Shown here: positions 24,239 through 36,200 of the stretch, in pieces | Layout of the letters: each line of letters starts with the position of its first letter | How positions within the stretch are numbered: position 1 is the first letter of the stretch | From: Akkermansia muciniphila | GTDB lineage: Bacteria > Verrucomicrobiota > Verrucomicrobiia > Verrucomicrobiales > V1-33 | DNA: 38,429 nt | NCBI GenBank assembly: GCA_945900785.1 | Contig: CAMDJM010000048.1 | Coordinates: 1 to 38,429, forward strand | Reading direction: 5' to 3' | The notes under the pieces: generated by a model | Databases searched by the model: none | What the model was told of the DNA's origin: nothing | Seen by the model: only the letters and a program-made list of their open reading frames with translations | Program-made: the position numbers and the translations under genes

Positions 24239-27200
24239 ATGAAACGTGTCCTGTGCTTGTTGATTTGCCTCTGCGGCGTGGGGCGCGGGTCCCTGTTGGC
24301 GCAGGGGACGGCCCCTTTGCTGGAGAAGTCGGCGGTGCAGTCCACCGCCTCGGCGGAGCGCTCCACCTTGAACCGCACCACGGGGGAACTCACTTCCACG
24401 GTGGAGGTGGTGGCGGTGAACGGGAGTGGCCGCCGGATCAATGGACCGGTGCATGCGGTGGTGTCCTTCAAATCGGCGGCTGGTGCGCCAGTCACGGCCG
24501 GGGTGCAGGTGGTGGGAAGCCAGGGCGGTTTTGGTCAGGCTCCCTGGCAGCAGCCCTTTTTTGACCTCACTGCCCAGCTGGGAGCGGACGGCTGGCAACC
24601 CGGGGAAGTGCTGCGGCTGCCTTTGACGTTTTCCCGGAACCGCTCGCTGCAGGTGTTGTATGAATTGAAATTCGCGGGCAGGCTGAACCGGGATCCGGTG
24701 GTGGATGCGGGCGGGCCTTACTCCGGGCAAACGGGGGCCGGGATCGTGTTCAACGGGGCGGCAGAGGATGCGGACGGGGATGCCCTGACGTTTGCCTGGG
24801 ATTTTGGCGATGGCACCCGGGCAGAAGGTGCCCAGGCGGAACATGCTTTTGCCACGGCAGGAGCAAAAAATGTCAGGCTGACGGTGGATGATGGGAATGG
24901 CGGGGTGATCACCCGGGAAGTGACCGCGTTGGTGATTCCGTCAGGACAATTTGCCCTGGCGCACACCCGGGTGGTGGAAGGGACGGGTCATCCCTTGTCG
25001 AAGGCGGTGGTGGAGGAAACGGGACCGCAAGGCAGCCGTGAGCTGCCGGTGGAGGACTCCGGTTTTGTCTCCTTGGGAGCCGGGGCTGGAGAGTATCTTT
25101 GGAAATTCAGCGCTCCGGGCCATCTGCCGGCCTGGCGGAAAGCTTCGCTGGCGGAGGGCGATATCAAGTTGCTGCCGAGCCCGTGGCTGGCGGCGCAGGG
25201 GGCTCCAGCCATGCTGTCCGTGCTGGAACCGGTGACGTTGACCAATCCCGCCTTGGCCGGAGTGCCGGAGGGCACGGCCCGCCTGGTGTTTCCGGCGGGA
25301 GCCTTCACTCAGCCGGGCGAGGCCCGCCTGGCCGCGCTGGGCCCGCAGGTGCTGCCATTTCCGCTGGCCTTCGGCTGGAGTCCTTTGGCGGCTTTTCATT
25401 TGGATCTGCCGGAGGAGCCAACCGCAGGCGCAGAGGTGCGCCTGAGGCTTTCGGACGCGCTGGCGGCAGGGGAATTGGTGACGATTGTGCAGTTTGATAG
25501 GACGGCGCTGGCCTGGAAGGTGGTGGCTCATCTGCCAGCCAGTGCGGCGAACCCTGACGAATGCACGTTTACCATGAACAGTGGGGGCACGTGGGCGGCT
25601 TTGGTGCGTGATGAGGGCTCCGGGGCTCCCGGCCTGCCGGATCCGGGTGACGTTCTCGTGCCAGGGGCAGCGCAGAATTTGTCAGAAACCGTAACTGCAG
25701 TGGGTTCCGCGTTGCCGGCAGAAAAGGCGGCGTCATTGGACCCGGAGGCAGTGACCGGGGAAGGGGAAGCCGTTTTCACTCCCGCTGCGGGCATTCTGCC
25801 CAGCGGATCGTGGTTCCGGCTGGGGGTGCAGGAAATTTACGATCTAACCGATGGCACGGGTCTGCGCACCCCGGACTATGATGTGACGGTTTATGCCTAC
25901 CGCCGGCCGGTGGGGCGGACGATAGCGGCTCCCATCCCCCGGAAAGTGGCTGCGGGTGAGGTAGTGGGTTCGGTTTCCCGGTCCCAGTTGCTGAGCCGGC
26001 AGCTTCCAAGAGTGGTGGCCCGGGCCGCCGGCGAAGGACGTCCTGCCGCGCGGTTCCCGCTGCGCCCACGATTGTTATTTTCGACGGCGGATTTGAAGGA
26101 AGCCAAACTCCATGTGGAAGTGCTGCCGCCGCTGGGCACCGGTGCCTCGGTTTTATCGCGGGAAGGTGGCGTGCTGGAATCCGGAGGCCTGCGGGTCACC
26201 GTGCCGCCGGATGCCCTGGGCGCGTTTGCCGCCGGCTCGCTGCGGGCGCTGGATCCTGGAGCTTACGCGGGGTTGGTGCAGTCCGGAATTTCCATCGCGG
26301 GGGTTTTTGAGTTGAATTTGTCAGGGCTGGCACCCGGCGCGGTGCTGGGTTTCAGCCTGACACAGCCAGCCGCACCGGAGGCGGATTTTCTGCTGACCCG
26401 GCTGATCAGTTTTCCCGGAGGTTCCGGCCTGGCCCCGGTGCAGCGCCTGCGCAGTGACGCGGCAGGCGCCCTTACAAATGCCGAGCCCTCCAGCCCGCCC
26501 CGCCTGCCTGGGCTGGATGGTCCCGGACAATATCTGCTCGTCCAACTGCCCGCCGCCCAAGGCATGGTCCACGGCCTCGTCCGCAACGCCGGCGGGGATC
26601 CCGTAACGGGAATCGGCGTCAGGGTCACCGGACAATCCTGGCTCAGCATGACCGGCACGGACGGCCGCTATTTCCTAACTCTCCCAGCAGGTCAAGGCAC
26701 GGTGCTGGCCAGCAACTCCACCAACGGCGATGGCGCTTCCGCCGACGTCACCATGCCGCCGGGACTGGGCGCTCAATCCATCGATTTGACGCTCGGCAGC
26801 GTGGCACCGCGGGTGCTGGTCACCACGCCGGCCCACCAAGCCGAAAGAGTGGCCAGCGTCACGCCTCTCATCGTGGAGTTTTCCGAAAAAATCGCCCCGG
26901 CCAGTCTGGGAACCACCCCGGTCACCCTACGGGCGGAGGGAGCGGCGGCGGATGTGCCCACCGGCTTCACCTTGGATCTTTCCAACCGCATCCTCACCCT
27001 CCTGCCGGTCAACCCCCTGGAGCCGGCCACCGACTACACCCTGACGGTTAGCGCCGGGATCCGGGATCTGCAAAACCTCGCCCTCTCCGGATCCCGCGAA
27101 TTCACCTTTACCACCGCCGCCCCCGCTGCCCGCGGGGACGGGGCGCAATTGGTCATTTATGAGCCGGGAGGGGCCGGCCCGACTCCGGCGGATCAGACCA

Positions 27201-30200
27201 TCATCGATGCGATTCCCGGCTATACTCCGGGAACCGACACCACCAAAGTCGTCGCCACCGGCGGTCCGGGCACCGTGGACCCGCGGGTTCCCGTCATACT
27301 CGTGAACGAAAATACCGGAAGCACCGCGACGGTGCTTTCCAAGCCTGATGGATCATTCGCCAATTTCATCAATGCGGAGGTGGCTGACCTTATCAGCGCT
27401 ACGTTTGTCAATGCCAATGGAACACGGATCACCATTCCCGCCACCCGTCAGAAATTCGATGATGGTCGGATAGGATTGTTCCGTCAGGGGGGGATTCTGG
27501 AAGCTGAAAATGAAGGAGTGGATCCTGACGAAACGGCCGGCACCACCGGTGTTGCGGTGGAGATTAAGCCGGAAGCCATCGCCATCCGCACCGTCTTCCA
27601 AATGCGGCCCGTGACCAAGGAGTCGGTGACCACGGCACTGGGGGCTGCTCTGCCCACGGAAGGAATCGTGCTCGGGGGGGTGATCGCCTCACACGAGGCC
27701 GGCAGCGAAGTGGACACGCGTTCCGAAATCGAGTTCACAATCGATCCCGCCTCGCTGGTGCTGCCGCCGGGGGTGACGCGGCCCGAGGATGCCACCTTTG
27801 TCCTCACCAGCCTGCAGGAGGTGGATGGGGTGCCGGTGCTGGAAATGCTCGACACCATGGCCTTCGCCAATGGAAAACTAACAACCCGGTTTTCCCCGCC
27901 GGACGATCCTGCCGCAGCCACTCCGGCAGCCCCCGCGCCACGGCGCGCCGCCCGGTTGGATGATTTGAACAAGCGGCTGAAAAATGTGGCGGAGGGATTC
28001 TACAAGGGCCTGAGTTTTCCTGACATCGTCAAGAAGCAGTTCCTCGCCGATATCAAATCGGTGCTCTCCGATTTGAGTACATCCAGTCTCAAAAAGATCA
28101 AGCAGCCCAACCAGATTCTGAGCAAGCTGGGACTTCCTTCGGTGGGGGATACTGTGATTCATCAACTGTTGTTGCCCGTGATGATTGCCCAGGGAACGAC
28201 CACCAATATTGGCGGGCGGGTGGTGGCCACCAAAGTGGATAGCAACGGCGCGGCCACGGGAGAGGCTCTTCCCGTGGCGGGGGCGCTGGTCACGGTGGAT
28301 CAACCGCCCATTCCGGCACCCGGTCGGCTACGGCCGGGTCAGATTGTGTCCCAGACCTCGCCAGCCGGTCATTTCATGTTGCGGATGGATGTGGGGCAAT
28401 CCGGTGGGGCTCGGTTGTTATCGGCGACCCATCCGCGGTTTCCGGGCCAGCGGCCCACGGAAAACGGATCGATAGGGACGTTGGCGCAACGCCTCGTCGG
28501 AACGGCGCAGGAAGGCGGTACCAGCGGCCTGAATGTGCAGTTGGCCAAGCTCACTTTTGTCATCCCTGCCGCACCTGGGACGGAGGGCGTGGATGAAACC
28601 CCACCTTCCCTGAGGGCATCCCACGCGCCGGGCTTGCCCTTGACCGGGTTGGCCACCGGGGATGCCGGAGCCACCGTGCTGGTGGCGGCGGGTGATGACC
28701 GCAGCATCGCGGAACTGACCATCCGGTTGGAATCGGTGGAGACTTTTGATGGACGCTTGATCGCTTCGGAGGAGGCGATCCTGACCGATGGTGCGGTAAT
28801 CCCCCGCACGGAGACCCGGATGGAGCGGCAGATGATTCTCAAATGCGGCCGGCCGGCGCGGGTGAAGCTGGTGGTGGAAGCGGCGGATGCCTCCGGGAAC
28901 CGGACCCAGTCCACCTACGCGGTGGATTTTGCCCGCCCGCCGCTGGTGCCGGACATCGGCGGCGTGGAGACCGGTCCCCGGGTGATGAGCATGACCCCGG
29001 CGGCCAATGCATCAGGACTGCAGGCCTTTCCGGAGATCCGCCTCCGCTTCACCAAGGCTCTGCCGGCGGCTGCCTTCGTGCCCGGAAAGACTGATTGGCT
29101 GGTGCTGGGTGCCGGTCACTTCGTGGTCTCGCTGGAGCCATCCGCCGACCGCCGGGAAGCCGTGCTGCGCTTTTCCGGAAAGGAAGCCGGACCGGTGACC
29201 CTCACCATCGGGAGTCCTCTGACGGATGAAGCGGGCAAGGCGTTCGATCAGAATCCGGATGAGGAAGGCAGTCAGGCTTTTACCGCCGGATTCACCCTCG
29301 CGGCACCTCCTTCCGCGCCCCTTGATTTGGCTAGTGGAGGCGGCGTGGGATTGTTGGGCGGCTATCTGTTCGCCCTCGAACGGACCAACAACAATCAGGC
29401 CGGCAATCTGGTGGCTTATGATATCAATGATCCGCTGGCCCCGCGCCGCGTGTCTACGACGGGCCTCGCCGCCCTGCCGGTGGATTTGGCCGTGATTTCC
29501 GGCTGGTCCGTGATTCCAAAACCCGGCGATGGTCCGGTCTCGCCACCGCTGCTGGCGGTGATTACCAGTGAATTCGGCACGCCCAGCGATGGGAACGACG
29601 GGGTCGGGTTCAAGTCGCTGCGTCTTTATGACGTATCGAACCCTGCCATGCCCCGGGCTCTGGTACGCGGGAAAATCAGTTTCGCGCCGGACTCACAAAT
29701 TGTGAAGCTCGCGGCAGTGCCTCCCTTCCTGGTCTATCAGGAACAGGGGGCGGACGTGACGTCCGTCCAGGTGGTGGATCTTGCTGCATTCACGCTGGGG
29801 CATAATGCCACCGCAGAACAACGCCGGAATTTTCCGGAAAACGGGTTGGCAGGCACCGACTTGAATGGGGATGGCGACTTCACGGACGCTGGGGAAATCA
29901 ACTCCCAGCCGCAGCGGGCTCCGGCGACTTATTTTGGAAACGTCTTTTCCTATGCACCCCAGACCCGGGATGAACGCCTGGTGGATTTCAGCCTCGCCGG
30001 TAGCGGCCTGCTCGGCGTGATCACCACCCGTCCTGCGGGGGGACCTGCGGTGTATCGGAATATCCTGGCAGGCAGCGAACCGGGAAATCCGGCGGTGGGC
30101 AGTTTTGTTTTCGGTGAAGGCGAAGACCCCAAACGCGTTACCGTCCTGACGGATCTTCCGGTTCGGGTGGGCGGGGTGCTCCGTTTGATGGATGTGGCGC

Positions 30201-33200
30201 TGGTCTCGATGCGCGCCGGCGCGGCCGGCACCCCCGCTCTGGTGGTGCTGGATCTCAGCGATCCCCGGGCTCCCCGGCGGCTCGGTGAAATGCCGTTGCC
30301 ACCGGACGACGGGATCCCGAATACGCTGGTGCAGCGCGGGGGAACGACTCTGGTGCTCGCGACTGCGGTCAATGCCCTGACCTTAAACAGCGAACGTCTG
30401 CTCGAAGTGGACGCGGCGGGGCGCAGCCTTGCGATTACCGGGCGGGTAGCCGGGTTCGGGGGTGGCGTCCGCTCCTTTGTTTCGGACCCCTCGGGTCTTG
30501 CGGCGGTGGCTGCCTCGGGCAAGAACCGGATCGCGTTCACCGGACCGGGTTTTTCCGTGGTGACTTTTCCGGACCCTCCACAAACCGCTTTGGCGATTTC
30601 CCAGCTTTCGGCCGATGGAGTCGCGGCCCGGCTGCTTTCCGGAGAAGTGGTGGCCCAGGCGAGAAAGGCGGCGGTTGAGTTTGGCGGCACGGCTCCGGAT
30701 AACGTGACCGTCACTTCGCCGCCCGCAGCCGGTGACCATTATTATGTTGTATGCCGGGTGCCTGGTGGGGCGGCGGGGCCGCCTGATTTGCCCGCGAAGC
30801 TCCCGCTGACGCTGAGTACGGTTTCCCCCGCTGGCGGCTATCCGGCCTTGGAATCTGCCACGGTTTTTCCCCGGCTGATTGTGGATGCCGCTTCCCGGAC
30901 CCGCGTGTTGGGAACGGAATCGTCCGCTCCCGGGGCCTGGCCGGTGGAGTTGCAGGCGCACCGGTTGTCCAATTCACCGGTCAGTCCGCTCTACAATGTT
31001 TTTCTGGCAGGGCCGTTTACGGTAAATGCCTCGCTGACGGAGCAACAGGGCAGGGCACTGACCGCGCAATTGGCCCGGGCCTTCATCCGGCTCGATCAAT
31101 TCCTATACATCGGTCTCTCTCCCAAAAATCCTGACGCGGGTAATTTCCTTTCCCCATTTCAACCCACCCTTGGCGAAGGGCCCTTGCAGCCTGGCAGTGG
31201 CATGCTCCTGCCTTGCGATTACCGGAGAAATCCCCTCATTTTTGTCCCCGGGGTGATGGCCAGCAAGTTGCGCGGGGAACGCGATTTTGATCTCTGGCTC
31301 AGTGCCCCCAATGTGGCTGCCCAGCTCTTTCTGGATGGCGTAAAGCTGCTGGCTGACAAAGGCGTGATCGGGATCGACGTTGGCGGCTTTCTGACAATTA
31401 CCATTCCCCCGGGGATCACCGGACTGTTGCACGAGCGCGTGCGGGATTATTTCAATGCCCTCTCCGACCTTGCTTTAAAACCTGATGGAACCAGCGAAAA
31501 GCTGGTGGTAGCGAGCGATGTACTGAGGAATATCAGTTTCTTTGATAACGAGGTCAGCGAGGTGCAGGAGCCGCTCCTGAAATACCTGCGGGAGGAACTG
31601 GGCTACCGTGAATATGAATACGACCGGAATAGCAAGGAAAATCTCTTTTCTTCCAAAGGCAAACCCGACCGCACCTCGCTGGAAACGCTGCCGGATCTTT
31701 ATCCTTTTCCCTACGACTGGCGGCTGGACTGTGCGAAGAACGCGGAGCGGCTGGCAGAATATGTGGAACTGATCAAGGAGACCAATCCTGATGTCCGTCA
31801 GGTGGATCTGATCGCGCATAGCATGGGTGGCTTGGTTTCCCGCCGCTACATGATGGTTCACCCGGGGCAGGTCGGCACCTTCATTTCCGCCTGCTCGCCT
31901 TGGTTGGGTGCGCCGAAGGCAGTGAATACCCTGAAGACTGGGGACATGGGAGAATTCGCCCTGAACTTTTCCGTAGGGCTGGATCTTTCGAAAAAGATCT
32001 CGCGCCACATGCCGGCGCTGCATCAGTTGATGCCGAGCGAACAGTATTTTAAGCTAGGGGGACGCCCGGTGGTTGAGCGGGGCTGGGATGCGGATGGAGA
32101 TGGTCTTTCCTATCAAACCTTGGGTTATACACAATACCGCACCGCGCTCGATGGCCAGTTTGTTTACGATCCGAATTTGGTGCCCCCCCGCCCGATTTCG
32201 AATGCGAATGAACAGTTCCACCGTGGATCCGGGCAGGATACCCAGGATGATTGGCGGGGAACGCGGGATGGGGCGCGGATTTTCCATATTGTGTCCGCCA
32301 TGCGGAAACCGGAGACGATTTCCCGTCTGAGGTTGATGCCCCGCCTGATCCCGACGGTCGCCCCACCGGATCTGGCCCTGAGTCTGCCGCCCGTGGAATT
32401 TGAAGACAGCGAGCAGATTGGTTCTTCGGATGTGATTCAATTAACGGAAGCCCAGGCGCAGTTTCCCACCGGTGCCAGCTACCGGCTGGAATATGGGGTG
32501 GAAGTAGACCGGGGTGTGGGAGATGGCACGGTCCCACTGCTCAGTCAGACGCGGGCCTTCGGCTCCCCGCAAAGTCTCAATGCCCCTGGCACTGTGATGC
32601 TGCCGCTGGTCAGCCCGGATCCCCGCCATAATACAGACGTGCAGTTCAGCCACGCCGGAATGCTGCTGAATCAGGATTTTTTCAAAATGACGCGGGATAT
32701 CCTGCTGGGGTCGCTGAATTCCTCCCAGCAGCCGCAACTCCAGCTCACCGTTCCAGCGGCGGCGGATGAAGGCACGGCGGTTGGACTCTCTGTGTTCATC
32801 AACAACGCCCCGGCCGGTGCGACCCCCAGTGTCATATGGGACACAGGCGACGGAGGATTTGTCAGCGGTCCGGAGGGGCAGCACGCCTTTGCGGAAAATG
32901 GCACCTACACGGTGACCTGCGCGGTGGGCTATCCCGGCACCACCCATCCTGGAGCGGTGGCCTCAGCTCAGATTACGGTGGCCAATCGCCCGCCAGTGCC
33001 CGTGGTGCGCACGGAAGGCACCCTCGTGGCCGGTTCACCGGTGCGCCTGATCGCGGTGGCCACGGACCCCGGGGCCGATGACGGACTAACCTACCGGTGG
33101 AATTTCCAGGATGCTGCTCAAACGGTGAGCGGTGACGCGTTCCTCCTGACCCATGCCTTTGCTGCGGCGGGAACTTACAACGTTTCGCTGACCGTAACTG

Positions 33201-36200
33201 ACGACGACGGGGCCCAGGCGACGGTCACCACGCCGGTCACCATCGCCGCCGCAGGGGCGCCCCTGCCACGCCTGCCCCCCCGGAATACGCCTGAGGATAA
33301 TGAATTTAGTGAGAATGCTCCCAAGCTGGAGTTTGTTCAGGTCGTCATCGGTGGGCATGACACCCTTGGAAAGGGCGCGCCAAGCGTGGCTTTTTCAGGC
33401 CGTAGCCTGGGAGGGCAACTGGCAGATTTTGTCGTAGACGAGGCAAAAAGCGCCCTCCTCGATTTGCGCTCCGTGATTGTCGAGCCGCTCGGGGCCAAAT
33501 CCACGGAGATGCGCGTCTACCGCTTGGATCCCGCCGGAAGCACTGCACTGCCTGAGTCTGTCAGGATCGCCATGACCGCAGCCGCTTTCCGGATGGATAT
33601 CCGCCTGACCCATCACCGTGCCAATGGCATCGTTCGGGCCTACGAATGGCAGGTTGAAACCGAGCCCACGGCCGAGGTGCAACTGACCGTTCCCTGGGAT
33701 GTCCTGGGGGCAGGTGTAGTGCCAGACCTTGCTGCCCTCACCAGCCCGGAAGCTTTCAATGCCCGCCCGATCAATGCCCTGGATGTCACCGCTCCAGCCA
33801 TTGAGGCGGACTTTGATGAGGTCGGTTATTTGCTCAAGGGCCTGGACCTGTCCGTCAGTGATGCAGAGCCCGTCGCTCCCCTGCCCAGGCGGGTGCCGCG
33901 TGCCGGGGAACCGGCCACCCTGATCAGTCAGGAACCCGTCTTCACCCTGGAAGGTCCGCCGGATTCCGAAGCCGCCCCAGCCACCCAACCCGGCGGCAAT
34001 GCCTTGCCCACTGTGGAAGGCATCAGCATACCGGAAGGCTCCATCCTAACTGAGGTCATTGGCCCCATCTTCCGGGGCAGTGAGCCCACTGATGTCAAAG
34101 GCCTTGCGGCCCAGGATGCCGCAGAAAACCTGAATATCTCCAAGGAGAAGATTTGTCCCGTGACTCCTCCGTTGAATCCCTCCCAGGCGGAGGGTCTGCG
34201 CAAAGTGGTCGGAGACGTTCTGGGTGAGGCCGCCGCCCATCCGCTCTTCCAACAGATGGTTCTGCACATGAATGATGTATTGATCCTGGAGCAGGGTTCT
34301 GGGGCCTGTCTCTGGAAGAATAATCAAACCAAGTGTGATGCCTTCTCCCCCAAAGCCAGCGACCGAGATTTTGAATTGCTATTTCCCGTCTGGAAAACTG
34401 GCCAGCGACTCGTGAACGGTCTGCCTTCCGGCCCTGATTTGCAGCCGGCGGTGGATCTGGTGCCGGATCTCCGGTTTATCGATAGAGGCAGCTTTATTTC
34501 GCTGGCTTCAGTCAAAGGAGAGGATTTTGCCCGTTCTGCCCACACCCCTGACATGATGCGTGGCAACTGGTATTTCCAGCGCCCGCACGGCCTGACAGCT
34601 GCCGGGATTTCACTGGAGGAGCCTCCGGATACTGCGGACACGGCGATCTATGACAACTATGTGCGTCATGTTTTCAAATGGCGCTATATATTGCCCCGCT
34701 TTGTCACCTCCACCCTAGCCGGGCCTGCTACCCGGGTCTTTGACGGAAGGTTTGATGGAGATATCGCGGTGATTGATGTGCTGAAGGGAACGGTGATCCG
34801 GGATGCCCAGGGCAAACCCATCGCTGGAGCCTCCGTGTTCGAGCATCCTGCCACCCCTTCTGAGGTCATCGCCTCCCTGATGACTGGCTTGGCATCCTCC
34901 AACCCGGAGAGAAAGAAGCTGTTGCCTGACATTACATTCTTTCCATTCAGGCGGGAACACGCCCTTCAGGCCGTGATGTCCCTTGAGAAGCCTCCAGCCT
35001 TTGGATCCGATCCCATCGGCGATGCTGGATTGGGCCGAGGATTGCTGCTGCTGAAATGGGCGCTGGAGGGAAGCTTTCTCCCCCCGCTCCATGGCTTTAA
35101 CACAGGGATTGACGATGCCGGCCTGCGCACGAAGATATTCGACAATCTGCGTGCCCAGTCCGCGACGCTGGAACCGGAGGGTTATGAATGGGCTCTGTAT
35201 CAGGAGTTTGCCCTGCTCAAGGAGAGCGCCCAGCTCCGCATGAGAAAGGATCCTGCCCACGCTCAGAACAGCTCCGTTTTTGCCGACTACCTGATCACCC
35301 ATGACCGGAAGATTCTAAAGAAGACCGGCAAGGCGGCCCTGCGTGGGATGCTGGGGATGATCGCGGCGGAGGATGTCCTGAGAGAGGAACTTTTCAGCGT
35401 CAATCCTTCCGGATTTGATGATGATAGCAGTCTGGTCAGCTTCGAGCATTTCATTGCCAGGTTGGCCCTGCGGCACCAAAGTCTCTTTCCGGCTTTCTCC
35501 GTGACGGAGATCGATCAACTGGTCCGGGCCAAAATAGATGATGCCTCCTTCCTTTGTCCCCTGGCTGAAAACGCGGATGCGGCAGATGCCTTTGTCAGCA
35601 AGGCGTTTCGCCTCTTCTCGGACCGGATCCAGCCGGCCACCGAGGATGACTTCAGCCAGTATGAGGAAGGGTTGAGCGCGGCTGGGAAGCCATGGGAACG
35701 CCGGATACGGGAGGAAAATGTCTATCAAATCCAGCGTGGCTTCAGTGCGGTAGGCGGCCGCAGAGTGCCGGGCCGGGAGTTTATGTTGGGAGTGCTTCCG
35801 GAGTCTCCCGCCTACCAGGCCAGCTACAGCTTTGCCGTGAGACTGATGAACCGCAGTGATCAAGCCGCCGGACCGCTCCGGGTGCGCCTCCAGTCCACAG
35901 ACGGATCCGCTCCTATTGAGTGCGCGGACCTGATCGTGCCCAAGGCACCGGAGGTTCTTGATATCAAAAAGAAGGATGCCGATGGAGACCCGTTATTCAC
36001 CGTCCGGCGCGGAGTTGATACGGAAGGGACAAGGGTCGGCCATTCGTTCGTGCTGGGTGGATTCGACCCCGCCGTGGATTTACGCCGGGGGAACAACTCC
36101 TGTGATTTGCAGAGCTTCTTTCTGGATCTCTCGCCTCATCCTGGTTTGAGTTTCCCCAGCATCCCTGCGACCCGCTTGGTCTACCGGGGACTGACTCTGG

